Part shown: positions 37,957-45,860 of the stretch, one piece after another
Numbering within the stretch: the stretch's first letter is position 1
Layout: the number at the start of each line of letters is the position of its first letter
Assembly: GCF_001839655.2 (NCBI RefSeq)
Contig: NZ_CP056087.1
Coordinates: 4,402,001-4,466,000 of the forward strand
From: Pseudomonas argentinensis
Lineage (GTDB): Bacteria; Pseudomonadota; Gammaproteobacteria; Pseudomonadales; Pseudomonadaceae
Direction of reading: 5' to 3'
DNA length: 64,000 nt
The notes under the pieces: generated by a model
Told to the model about the DNA's origin: nothing
Databases searched by the model: none
The model's input: only the letters and a program-made list of their open reading frames with translations
Program-made: the position numbers and the translations under genes

Positions 37957-38166
37957 GAGCCTGCTCATGACCTTATGAGCGTGAAGCGGCAGCTACAAGG
38001 CAGGAGCGGACATTGAGCTTCAAGCCGCAAGCCTCAAGCTGCAAGAAATAGCTAGAGCACTGCGGACTGCTTTTAACTTGTAGCTTGGGGCCTGCAGCTT
38101 GCGACCGCTCCTGCCGCTTAGCTGCCAAAATAGACGAACCTGGACCAAAAGATCATAAACAGCTCT
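37956..38166. mobile_element. Family A MITE-like element, copy 3
   Basis: Bounded by AGAGCCTGCTCATGACCT and the imperfect complement of AGAGCTGTTTATGATCT. Inside are long imperfect inverted repeats (GGCAGGAGCGG on one side, CCGCTCCTGCC on the other) and AGCTTCAAGC/AGCTTGNAGC-type strings. It ends three bases from the sbcD stop, at the point where sbcC would be expected to start. Confidence 0.65.
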
Positions 38167-38169
38167 GAA

Positions 38170-39387
38170 TCAGGCAGGCTCGTCGCGCAGCTCAGCCAGC
38201 ACCTGGTTGTAGAGCCCATGCAGGCGCTGCCTCTGCTCGGGCTCCAGGGTTTCGCTGGCCAGGCGCTGCTCGAACACCTGCTCGGGCGTCAGCTCGTCGA
38301 GCATGCCCTGCTCGCCCTGCAGGCTGGCGACCGCGGTGCCACGGGCGCGGCGAATGCGCAGCACCTCCACCGGCAGGCCTTCGCACAGCGCGGCGATGCG
38401 CACCGGCAAATCGCTCAGGTAATCGTCCAGTTCGACCTGCACCTCCAGCCACACCGGGCGCTCGGCGCTGCCCTCGCGCGCCGCCTCGGCAAGCATCGCG
38501 GGCAGGGTCTTCAACGAACCGCGTAGCGACTGCAGGGCCTGGAATCGTGGTATCGGCACGGCGCGCACCTCACGCAGGCCACCCTCGTCCAGGTCGACCA
38601 GCAGCACTTCCTTCTGCTGGCGGGCTTCGTCGAAGCTCAGCGGGATCGGCGAGCCGCTGTAACGGATATGCTCCAGGCCACCAACCTTTTGCGGCCGGTG
38701 GATATGCCCCAGGGCGATGTAGTCGGCCGCCGGGAAGGACGAGGTCGGGAAGGCCTCCAGCGCACCGACGTAGATCTCGCGCACCGACTCGCTGGCGCTG
38801 GCGCCGACGGTGGTCAGGTGGCCGGTGGCGATGATCGGCAGGGCCGCGCCGAGTTCGCGGCGCCGCGCCAGGGCCAGCTCGTACAGCGCCTGGTAGTGGG
38901 CGTGAATGGCCTGCTGCAGCGACAGTTGCTTGTCCGCCGCACTCTGCCCCGCCTCACTGCGCAGCACATCGCGCGGGCGGATGAACGGGATGGCGCAGAG
39001 CAGCGCCGCCGGCCCGCCATCGGCGCCTTCGAGCACCAGTAGCTGTTCGTGCAGGTGAGCGCCGACGCCGGGAATCACCCGGGTGCCGAGCTGCGCCAGC
39101 AGGGTGCGGCTCTCGCCGAGCATGGCCACCGAGTCATGATTGCCGCCGAGCACCACCAGTTGGCAGCCGGTTTCGCGCAGCGCCACCACGAACTGGTTGT
39201 ACTGCTCACGGGCATAGCTGGGCGGCGAGCCGGTGTCGAAGATATCCCCGGCGACCAGCAGCGCCTGCACCCCATGCTCGCGCACCTGCTCGATCAGCCA
39301 GGCGCAGAACGCCTGGTGCTCGGCCTGGCGCGTCTTGCCCATGAAGTGCTGGCCCAGGTGCCAGTCGGAGGTGTGCAGAAGGCGCAT
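38170..39387 (-). CDS. sbcD: Exonuclease subunit SbcD
   Basis: Calcineurin-like nuclease subunit of SbcCD. 405 residues. Metal-binding motifs: MRLLHTSDWHLGQ (DxH), LLVAGDIFDTGSPP (GDxxD), LGGNHDS (GNHD), ATGHLT and ALGHIHRPQ (GHxH). All are intact. The start MRLLHTSDWHLG is the family N-terminus; the longer frame upstream is not conserved in type. Normally sbcD and sbcC overlap, but here a repeat element follows sbcD within three bases and sbcC lies 6.7 kb away, so the two subunits must be expressed from separate transcripts. Confidence 0.95.
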   Translation of the reverse strand: MRLLHTSDWHLGQHFMGKTRQAEHQAFCAWLIEQVREHGVQALLVAGDIFDTGSPPSYAREQYNQFVVALRETGCQLVVLGGNHDSVAMLGESRTLLAQLGTRVIPGVGAHLHEQLLVLEGADGGPAALLCAIPFIRPRDVLRSEAGQSAADKQLSLQQAIHAHYQALYELALARRRELGAALPIIATGHLTTVGASASESVREIYVGALEAFPTSSFPAADYIALGHIHRPQKVGGLEHIRYSGSPIPLSFDEARQQKEVLLVDLDEGGLREVRAVPIPRFQALQSLRGSLKTLPAMLAEAAREGSAERPVWLEVQVELDDYLSDLPVRIAALCEGLPVEVLRIRRARGTAVASLQGEQGMLDELTPEQVFEQRLASETLEPEQRQRLHGLYNQVLAELRDEPA

Positions 39388-39619
39388 GGGCAGCTCGATC
39401 CCGTGGCTGAAAATGCCGCCACCATGCCTTCTCGGCGCTGCCAAGGCAATGGTTTCACATGAGGTAACACACCCGGCAGGCGCCGTATCCGCTGGGCTAC
39501 GCGGTGATTTTCCGGCAGCCGGCCGGCAGGCCGGGTTCCCCAGGTCGAACCCTGGCGCTTAGGCTCCGGTCGGAAAATCGTTCCCTTCCCTTGCCGACTC
39601 CGCTGAGAGGTATCCGCCG

Positions 39620-40411
39620 ATGACAACCGCAGCCGTTCGCCCGCTTTCCCTGTGCGCCTCTGCCCTGGCCCTGTTCGGCCTGCTGCAGTCTGCCGCCCAG
39701 GCCCAGACCATCGCCCTCGACGTACCCTACGTACCGACACCGGAACCGGTGGTGGCGCGCATGCTGGAAATGGCCGATGTCGGCCCCGACGACTACGTGA
39801 TCGACCTGGGCTCCGGCGATGGCCGCATCGCCATCGCGGCGGTCAAGGATCGCGGCGCCAAGGCCGCCTACGGCATCGACCTGAACCCGCTGCGCATCGA
39901 GGAAGCCGAGGCCAACGCCGAGCGGGCCGGCGTTGCCGACAAGGTGGTGTTCGAGCAGGGCGACCTGTTCAAGAAGGACATCGCCGATGCCGACGTGCTG
40001 ACCATGTACCTGCTCAATACCGTCAACATGCGCCTGCGCCCGGTGATTCTCGACACCCTGCGCCCCGGCACCCGGGTGGTGTCCCACGCCTTCAGCATGG
40101 AGGACTGGGAACCGGATCGCAGCGATATCGTCGAGGGCGCGCGCATCTACCTGTGGATCGTACCGGCCAGGATCGCCGGCAGCTGGACGGTCGAGCGCGA
40201 GGGCGAAACCTTCACCGTCGACCTCGAGCAGCGCTTCCAGGAAATCAGCGGCACCACCGGGCATCAGGAGCGCCTGCGCGGACGTCTGAACGGCACCGAA
40301 GTGCGCTTCGAGGTCGACGGCCAGCTGTACGTCGGCCAGGTCGAGGGTGATCGTATCGAACCGATTTCCGCCGAAGGCGCGGTAACCGGTTGGCGCGCAC
40401 GGCGAAGCTAA
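39620..40411 (+). CDS. Class I SAM-dependent methyltransferase with signal peptide
   Basis: A 263-residue protein whose first 29 residues form a clear Sec signal (basic start, LCASALALFGLLQSAAQAQ). The mature part begins TIALDVPYVPTPEPVVARMLEMA and has the SAM motif VIDLGSGDGRIAIAA, the acidic GIDLNPLRIEEAEANA and DVLTMYLLN. The C-terminal third (about 190-263) is a separate beta-rich segment. SAM is normally confined to the cytoplasm, so an exported SAM enzyme is puzzling. It is three bases upstream of an APC permease on the same strand, so the two are surely co-transcribed. Function unknown. Confidence 0.8.
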   Translation: MTTAAVRPLSLCASALALFGLLQSAAQAQTIALDVPYVPTPEPVVARMLEMADVGPDDYVIDLGSGDGRIAIAAVKDRGAKAAYGIDLNPLRIEEAEANAERAGVADKVVFEQGDLFKKDIADADVLTMYLLNTVNMRLRPVILDTLRPGTRVVSHAFSMEDWEPDRSDIVEGARIYLWIVPARIAGSWTVEREGETFTVDLEQRFQEISGTTGHQERLRGRLNGTEVRFEVDGQLYVGQVEGDRIEPISAEGAVTGWRARRS

Positions 40412-40414
40412 GCC

Positions 40415-41764
40415 ATGAGCGCACGCGCAGCGGCACGACAACCCGGCCTGTCGGTGCTCGACGGCGTCGCCATGCTGGTCGGCGTGGTGATCGGCGTCGG
40501 CATCTTCGGCTTTCCGCCCCTGGTGGCCCAGCACGCCGACAACGCCTTCGTGTATATCGGCCTGTGGCTGGCCGGCGGCCTGGTGATGCTGGTCGGCGCG
40601 CTGTGCTACGCCGAACTGGGCGCCAGCTACCCGGATCGCGGCGGCGAATACCATTACCTCAACCTGGCCTGGGGCCGGCAGGTCAGCCTGCTGTTCGCCT
40701 GGGCCAGGGGCACGGTGATCCAGACCGGGGCGATCGCCGTGGTGGCCTTCATCTATGGCGACTATGCCCAGCGCCTGTTGCCGCTCGGCGAGTACGGCAG
40801 CGCCTGGCACGCCACCCTGGTGGTGCTGGCGCTGACCGCCCTGAATATCCTCGGCACCCATGAATCCAAGCGCCTGCAGGTGCTGTTCACCGGCATCACC
40901 CTGCTGGCGCTGCTCACGGTGGTTGTCGCCGGCCTGCTGCTGGCCGAACCGCTAACCGAGATAGCGCCGGCGGCGGCCGATAGCGGCGGCAACCTGGCCG
41001 GCATGCTCGGCATGGGCATGGTGTTCGTGCTGCTCACCTACGGCGGCTGGAACGAGGCGGCGTACCTGTCCGGCGAGCTGCGCAACCCGGGCCGCAACAT
41101 GAGCCGCGTGCTGCTGTTCGGCACCCTGGTGGTAACCGGCGTGTACCTGCTGGCCAACCTGGTGTTCCTCGACATCTTCGGCCTTGTGGGCCTGCGCCAG
41201 TCCAGCGCCATCGGCGCCGACCTGATGACCATCGTCGCCGGCCCCTGGGGCGGCGTGCTGCTCAGCGCGCTGATCTGCGTCACCGCGATCAGCACCCTCA
41301 ACGCCACCATTCTCACCGGCTCGCGGGTCTATTACGCCCTGGGCCGTGACGTGCCCCAGCTGGCGATGCTCGGCGCCTGGAACGACCGCGCCTCCACGCC
41401 GGTGCGGGCGCTGCTGGTGCAGTGCCTGATCACCCTGCCACTGTTATTGTTCGGCGCCCTGAGCGAGAACGGCGTGCAGAGCATGGTCGCCTACACTGCG
41501 CCGGTGTTCTGGCTGTTCATGTGCCTGACCGCCCTGTCGCTGCTGCGCCTGCGCCGCCTGCAGCCCAATCGTGGCCGACCGTTCAGCGTGCCGTTGTACC
41601 CACTGCTGCCGCTGTTGTTCGCCGCCAGCTGCCTGGGGCTGTTCTGGTCGAGCACCCTGTATGCAGGGGTCGGCGCCTTGCTGGGCCTGGCGATCCTGGC
41701 CGCCGGCTTGCCCCTGTTGCTGCTGCAACGGCCGGCCGAAACCGTGGCGAGCGGTTCGAACTGA
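40415..41764 (+). CDS. APC-superfamily amino acid permease
   Basis: A 449-residue inner-membrane transporter with about 12 helices. The N-terminal helix GVAMLVGVVIGVGIFGFPPLVAQ carries the GxGIF-type substrate motif, followed by YAELGASYPDRGGEYHYLNLAWG, the usual APC loop, and later TYGGWNEAAYLSGELRNPGRNM. It starts three bases after the secreted methyltransferase gene and ends 52 bases before a HAD phosphatase gene on the same strand, so a three-gene operon is likely. Substrate (an amino acid or amine) cannot be read from sequence. Confidence 0.87.
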   Translation: MSARAAARQPGLSVLDGVAMLVGVVIGVGIFGFPPLVAQHADNAFVYIGLWLAGGLVMLVGALCYAELGASYPDRGGEYHYLNLAWGRQVSLLFAWARGTVIQTGAIAVVAFIYGDYAQRLLPLGEYGSAWHATLVVLALTALNILGTHESKRLQVLFTGITLLALLTVVVAGLLLAEPLTEIAPAAADSGGNLAGMLGMGMVFVLLTYGGWNEAAYLSGELRNPGRNMSRVLLFGTLVVTGVYLLANLVFLDIFGLVGLRQSSAIGADLMTIVAGPWGGVLLSALICVTAISTLNATILTGSRVYYALGRDVPQLAMLGAWNDRASTPVRALLVQCLITLPLLLFGALSENGVQSMVAYTAPVFWLFMCLTALSLLRLRRLQPNRGRPFSVPLYPLLPLLFAASCLGLFWSSTLYAGVGALLGLAILAAGLPLLLLQRPAETVASGSN

Positions 41765-41816
41765 ACGGGTTTCTGTGTTACACAGGCCCTCCCGCTTCTA
41801 CAGGAGACAGCCTGCC

Positions 41817-42503
41817 ATGCCGCCGAAACCGCCCATCGAACTGCTGATCTGCGACTGCGACGGCGTATTGATCGACAGCGAGATCATCGCCGAGCGCCAT
41901 CTGCATGCCGCCCTGGCCGAACACTACCCGGCCCACGAACTGGACGTGGTACTGGCCGGCACCTTCGGTTTGCAGACCCGCGACATCATGGCCCGCGCCG
42001 AAGCGCATTTCGGCAAGCCGTTGCCCGAGGGTTTTCTGGAGAAGAACCGGGCCATCACCAAGGCGCTGATCCGCGAGCAGGTAAAGCCGATCGACGGCGT
42101 GCGTGAAGCGCTGCTGCAGATCGACCTGCCGCTGGCCGTGGCCTCCAACAGCTACGCCGATGCGCTGGCCTTCGCCCTGCAGCGCTGCGAGCTGGTCGAG
42201 CGGGTCAACGTCGGGGCCTTTAGCGCCGACCAGGTCGAACGGCCCAAGCCGGCACCGGATCTCTATCTGCTGGCCGCCGAACGCGCCGGCGTCGACCCGG
42301 GCCGCTGCCTGGTGGTCGAGGACAGCATCACCGGCGCCACGGCGGCGCTGACCGCCGGCATGCAGGTGATCGGCTTTCTCGGCGCCAGCCACATTCCGCC
42401 CGAGCATGGCGAAGCCCTGCACCAATTGGGCGTTCAGCACCTGATCGGGCGCATGAGCGAGCTGCCGCCGCTGGTAGAGCGCCTGCGCCACGGCAGCGAC
42501 TGA
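41817..42503 (+). CDS. HAD-IA phosphatase (YieH/beta-phosphoglucomutase-like)
   Basis: A 228-residue HAD hydrolase: motif I ICDCDGVLIDSE, cap domain, motif II AVASNS, motif III KPAPDLYLLAAE and motif IV VVEDSITGATAALTAGM. The DCDGV variant with Cys in place of the more common Phe is seen in YieH-like sugar-phosphate phosphatases. The ATG follows AGGAGA. It is probably the third gene of the operon with the exported methyltransferase and APC permease. The natural substrate is likely a small phosphorylated sugar or acid, but this is not determined. Confidence 0.85.
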   Translation: MPPKPPIELLICDCDGVLIDSEIIAERHLHAALAEHYPAHELDVVLAGTFGLQTRDIMARAEAHFGKPLPEGFLEKNRAITKALIREQVKPIDGVREALLQIDLPLAVASNSYADALAFALQRCELVERVNVGAFSADQVERPKPAPDLYLLAAERAGVDPGRCLVVEDSITGATAALTAGMQVIGFLGASHIPPEHGEALHQLGVQHLIGRMSELPPLVERLRHGSD

Positions 42504-42525
42504 CCGCTCCCCGGGCGGCCCGGGC

Positions 42526-42744
42526 TCAGGCCTGGGTCGCACCGTTTCGCCGTGTCCATTCGTCCACCACATCGCCCATGGTGCGCGGCGCACCGCTGCG
42601 CATCCAGGCCATGAACGGCCGGTCGAAGCGAAAGTCGGCGCCACACTGCGCGCTCATGAAGCGGCGCACGTTCTGGGTGTTGCGGTAATCGCTACCTACC
42701 GGGGTGTCGCGGGTGATGGTGCCGCCGTGCCAGTCGAAAGCCAT
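42526..42744 (-). CDS. DUF6434 domain protein
   Basis: A 72-residue protein, MAFDWHGGTITRDTPVGSDYRNTQNVRRF followed by FMAWMRSGAPRTMGDVVDEWTRR. I recognise this as the small DUF6434 domain often fused to SAP-type domains; here it stands alone. Function unknown; a DNA- or nucleic acid-binding role is sometimes suggested by fusions. It lies downstream of chrA on the same strand, 30 bases away, and may be co-transcribed. Confidence 0.75.
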   Translation of the reverse strand: MAFDWHGGTITRDTPVGSDYRNTQNVRRFMSAQCGADFRFDRPFMAWMRSGAPRTMGDVVDEWTRRNGATQA

Positions 42745-42774
42745 GCTGCCTTTCCTTGCCGATGGGTTCGGCGT

Positions 42775-43959
42775 TCACAGTACAAGCCAGCCGATCAGCG
42801 CACCAGCTACCACCACCATCCAGGGCGGCAGCTTGCCGGCCATCAGTGCCAGCAGGGCAAGCAGCACCAGGGCGAAGTCCAGCAGATTGCCGACGGCGCC
42901 CGTGCCTACCGGCTGGTAGAGCGTGGCCAGCAGCAGGCCGACCACCCCCGCATTCACGCCCGCCATCGCCGCCTGCAGCCGTGGTCGGGTGCGCAACCGC
43001 GCCCAGAATGGCAGCACGCCGACCAGCAGCAGAAACGATGGCGCGAAGATCGCCAGCAGACACAGCAGGCCGCCCAGCCAGCCGGCCATGGCCGTGCCGA
43101 GGAAGGCTGCGAAGGTAAACAGCGGCCCCGGCACCGCCTGGGTGGCGCCATAACCGGCCAGGAACAGATCGTTGCCCAGCCAGCCGTTGGCCACCACCTC
43201 GGCCTGCAACAGCGGCAACATCACGTGGCCGCCGCCGAATACCAGGGCACCGGTTCGGTAGAACACCTCGAACAGGCTCAACAGCGGGCTATCCAGCAGA
43301 TGGGCCAGCAGCGGCAGGCCGGCCAGCAGCAGCAGGAAAATCCCCAGCCACAGTGCGCCGGACCGCTGGCCAATGGCGATGGGCAATGGCTCGGTAATGG
43401 TCTGCGCCTTGGATTTCAGCAGCGCCGTTCCCACCAGGCCGGCACCGATAATCACCGCCAGCTGCCCGATGGCGCCCGGCACCAGCAGCGCGACGGCTGC
43501 GGCCACCAGCATCAGCACCCGCCGGGGGGTATCCGGGCACAGCGCACGGGCCATGCCCCAAACCGCCTGGGCGACGATGGCGGCGGCGACTATCTTCAGG
43601 CCATGCAAGGCACCGGAGGCCAGGGCATCGCCCTTCACGACCAGACCGTAGGCGAACGCCATCAGCAACAGGGCCGACGGCAGGGTAAAGCCGAGCCACG
43701 CGGCCAGGGCACCGCGATAGCCCGCCTGGGACAGGCCGACTGCCATACCGACCTTGCTGCTCGCCGCCCCTGGCATGAACTGGGCGATGGCGATCAGCTC
43801 CGCATAGACCGCCTCGCTCAACCAGCCCCGGCGACTGACGAATTCCTGGCGGAAGTAGCCGAGATGGGCGACCGGACCGCCAAAGGAGGTGAACCCCAGG
43901 CGCAGAAAGATCAGGAAGATCGACCAGGGGCTGCGGTCGTCACGTGGGGCATGGGCCAT
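42775..43959 (-). CDS. chrA: Chromate transporter ChrA, long form
   Basis: A 394-residue inner-membrane protein made of two homologous CHR halves. The first half has FLRLGFTSFGGPVAHLGYFRQEFV and the second FYRTGALVFGGGHVMLPLLQAEVV, with IAQFMPGAASSKVG and GATQAVPGPLFTFAAFLG as paired loops. Expels chromate, or takes up sulphate-like oxyanions in some members. MAHAPRDDRSPW is taken as the start; a further ATG 15 codons upstream is possible. It lies 67 bases after a small lipoprotein gene on the same strand, which may place it in the tpbA transcript. Confidence 0.93.
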   Translation of the reverse strand: MAHAPRDDRSPWSIFLIFLRLGFTSFGGPVAHLGYFRQEFVSRRGWLSEAVYAELIAIAQFMPGAASSKVGMAVGLSQAGYRGALAAWLGFTLPSALLLMAFAYGLVVKGDALASGALHGLKIVAAAIVAQAVWGMARALCPDTPRRVLMLVAAAVALLVPGAIGQLAVIIGAGLVGTALLKSKAQTITEPLPIAIGQRSGALWLGIFLLLLAGLPLLAHLLDSPLLSLFEVFYRTGALVFGGGHVMLPLLQAEVVANGWLGNDLFLAGYGATQAVPGPLFTFAAFLGTAMAGWLGGLLCLLAIFAPSFLLLVGVLPFWARLRTRPRLQAAMAGVNAGVVGLLLATLYQPVGTGAVGNLLDFALVLLALLALMAGKLPPWMVVVAGALIGWLVL

Positions 43960-44026
43960 GCAGGGTTCTCGACGGTCGGGCCCATCAATGTGCCCTGTCC
44001 ACATGACTTTTTAAAGGCTGCGCTCA

Positions 44027-44392
44027 CTAGCTACGTTTCAGCGAACGGCTCATGGCCTTGGCCATGTCCTGGTCGACCTGGTGGCGCCAGTCACGGTCGC
44101 GGTCACTTTCCGGCTGCAGGCGCCGCTCGATATCGGCGTTGGCGCTGGCCTGGCATTGCTGGAAGCCATCATCCCAGCCGGTGGCGTACTGCGTATCGGC
44201 CAGGTACTGCGGCACGTTCTTGCGAAACGCACCGAGCGCCTTGGCCGCACTGTCGCCGCTGGCGCACCCATCGGCGTAGCCCGAGGCGAAGGCCGGCGGA
44301 TAGCCCTGGGCGAGCAGGTAGTCGCGAGTGCTCTGACAACCGCTCAGTAGCGGCAGCAGCATCGTAAGGAAAAGCACGGCTCTGGTGGCCAT
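44027..44392 (-). CDS. Small lipoprotein of unknown function
   Basis: A 121-residue protein with signal MATRAVLFLTMLLPLLSGC, lipobox ending at Cys 19. The mature part has several aromatic residues and paired Cys (GYADGCASGDSAAKALGAFRK and FQQCQASA), then a charged helical tail. It starts 13 bases after the tpbA-like gene on the same strand, so the two form an operon. The periplasmic location of both products suggests they may act together. No family was recognised. Confidence 0.75.
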   Translation of the reverse strand: MATRAVLFLTMLLPLLSGCQSTRDYLLAQGYPPAFASGYADGCASGDSAAKALGAFRKNVPQYLADTQYATGWDDGFQQCQASANADIERRLQPESDRDRDWRHQVDQDMAKAMSRSLKRS

Positions 44393-44405
44393 GGTGATCA
44401 CCTCG

Positions 44406-45071
44406 CTACTCGTTGAAGGCGTTGAGCAACCTGTCGCGCAGCGCACAGTAGGCCCAGGGGCTGGTACTGCAGGCGCCACTGGCCAGGGCCTGATGGAAGC
44501 GCGCCAGATCGACCTCGCGCACATAGCGCTCGGCATCCTCGAAGCGCTCCTGCCCACCGAAGCCGGCGCCACGCATTTCGGCAAGTGCCTGCTGCCTGCT
44601 CCAGCCCTGGTAGATGATGCGGTACATGGCCGCGATCAGGCCGGTGCGGTTCTGCCCGTGCTTGCAGTGAATCAGCACCGGGCCAAGCGCCTGCGCCTGG
44701 CGAATGCTGCGCAGGGCCTGCAGCACATCGGCATCGTCGACGCGATCGGCATGCAAGGGCTGGTGGATCTGGCGAACGGCCGGGTCGCTCAGCCACTGGG
44801 CATCGCTGCGCTGATAGAAATTGATCACCGTGGCAATCTTCAGGCGCTGCAGCTCACCCTGCTGAACGGCAGTGGGCAACGCACTGCGATACAGATCGGG
44901 CTGCATGCGGTAGAGGTTGAAGACCCTGTCAACGGGCGTAGCCCATGACGCAGGCCCTTCGCTGGAATTCGTGACGGCTACCGCGGCCCATGCCGGCGTC
45001 AGCGGCATACCGAGCAGCAGCGCCCAGCAGAAGATATGACAGCGTAGTTGGGCGTAGCGAAGCTGTGGCAT
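44406..45071 (-). CDS. tpbA: TpbA-like periplasmic dual-specificity tyrosine phosphatase
   Basis: A 221-residue exported phosphatase. The signal ends AWA; the active-site loop is HCKHGQNRTG with catalytic Cys 136 and Arg 142, and the general acid is probably Asp 109 in HADRVDDADVLQAL. FNLYRMQPDLYRSALPTA, HADRVDDA and GPVLIHCKHG closely resemble P. aeruginosa TpbA, which dephosphorylates the diguanylate cyclase TpbB/YfiN and lowers c-di-GMP. The ATG at 45071 is the only one with a signal peptide. It is divergent from colR with a ColR-box match between them, and co-transcribed with a small lipoprotein. Confidence 0.87.
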   Translation of the reverse strand: MPQLRYAQLRCHIFCWALLLGMPLTPAWAAVAVTNSSEGPASWATPVDRVFNLYRMQPDLYRSALPTAVQQGELQRLKIATVINFYQRSDAQWLSDPAVRQIHQPLHADRVDDADVLQALRSIRQAQALGPVLIHCKHGQNRTGLIAAMYRIIYQGWSRQQALAEMRGAGFGGQERFEDAERYVREVDLARFHQALASGACSTSPWAYCALRDRLLNAFNE

Positions 45072-45139
45072 CGTATGATCCTGGCTGGATGAACGAGCGC
45101 AGTCTCGTGTCGGCCCCGTGAGGGCTTCGTCATGGCCCT

Positions 45140-45155
45140 GTGAAAAAAGCGTCAA
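45140..45155 (-). promoter_or_regulatory. Putative ColR-binding site upstream of tpbA
   Basis: On the minus strand the 16-mer TTGACGCTTTTTTCAC fits the published P. putida ColR consensus YYNASNNYTTTTTSAS at every position. It lies 69 bases before tpbA and 22 bases before colR, in the divergent gap. The consensus is quoted from memory. Confidence 0.6.
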
Positions 45156-45176
45156 TCCCCGTGAAGAGAACGTTGC

Positions 45177-45860
45177 ATGCGCATACTGGTGATCGAAGAC
45201 AACCGCGACATCCTGGCCAATATCCTCGATTACCTGCAGCTCAAGGGGTACACGGCCGATTGCGCACAGGACGGTTTGAGTGGCCTGCACCTGGCCACCC
45301 AGGGGCATTACGACCTGATCGTGCTGGACATCATGCTGCCCGGCCTGGACGGCTACCAGCTGTGCCGACGCCTGCGTGAAGAGGCGCGCAGCAGCATCCC
45401 GATCCTCATGCTCACCGCCCGCGATGCCCTGGAGGATCGCCTGCAGGGCCTGAGCGCCGGCGCCGATGACTACCTGATCAAGCCCTTCGCGCTGTCCGAG
45501 CTGGTGGCGCGCATCGAAGCCATCCTGCGTCGCTCCCAGGGCAACCGCCGACGCCTGCTGGAAGTCGCCGACCTGGCCTATGACCTGGACATGCTCAGCG
45601 TGACCCGTGCCGGCGTGCCGATCAAACTCAACCCGCTGGGCATGAAGCTGCTGGCCATCCTGATGCAGCGCTCGCCCGCCGTGGTCCGTCGCGAAGCCCT
45701 GGAGGAAGCCCTGTGGGGCGACGATTGCCCGGACAGCGACAGCCTGCGCAGCCATATCCACCAGCTGCGCCAGGCCATCGACAAGCCCTTCGCCGCGCCC
45801 CTGCTGCACACCGTCCACGGCGTGGGCTACCGGCTGGCGGCGAACCCCGATGCAAAGTAA
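45177..45860 (+). CDS. colR: ColR, OmpR-family response regulator
   Basis: A 227-residue regulator: receiver with acceptor Asp 51 in LIVLDIMLPGLDGY, Thr in LMLTARD and Lys in YLIKPFAL, then a winged-helix DNA-binding domain (LNPLGMKLLAILMQRSPAVVRREALEEALWGDDCPDSDSLRSHIHQLRQAID). The sequence and order with colS and then methyltransferase and inaA-type genes identify it as ColR, which in Pseudomonas controls envelope and LPS-modifying genes and metal tolerance. Its last codons overlap colS by 11 bases. Confidence 0.92.
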   Translation: MRILVIEDNRDILANILDYLQLKGYTADCAQDGLSGLHLATQGHYDLIVLDIMLPGLDGYQLCRRLREEARSSIPILMLTARDALEDRLQGLSAGADDYLIKPFALSELVARIEAILRRSQGNRRRLLEVADLAYDLDMLSVTRAGVPIKLNPLGMKLLAILMQRSPAVVRREALEEALWGDDCPDSDSLRSHIHQLRQAIDKPFAAPLLHTVHGVGYRLAANPDAK

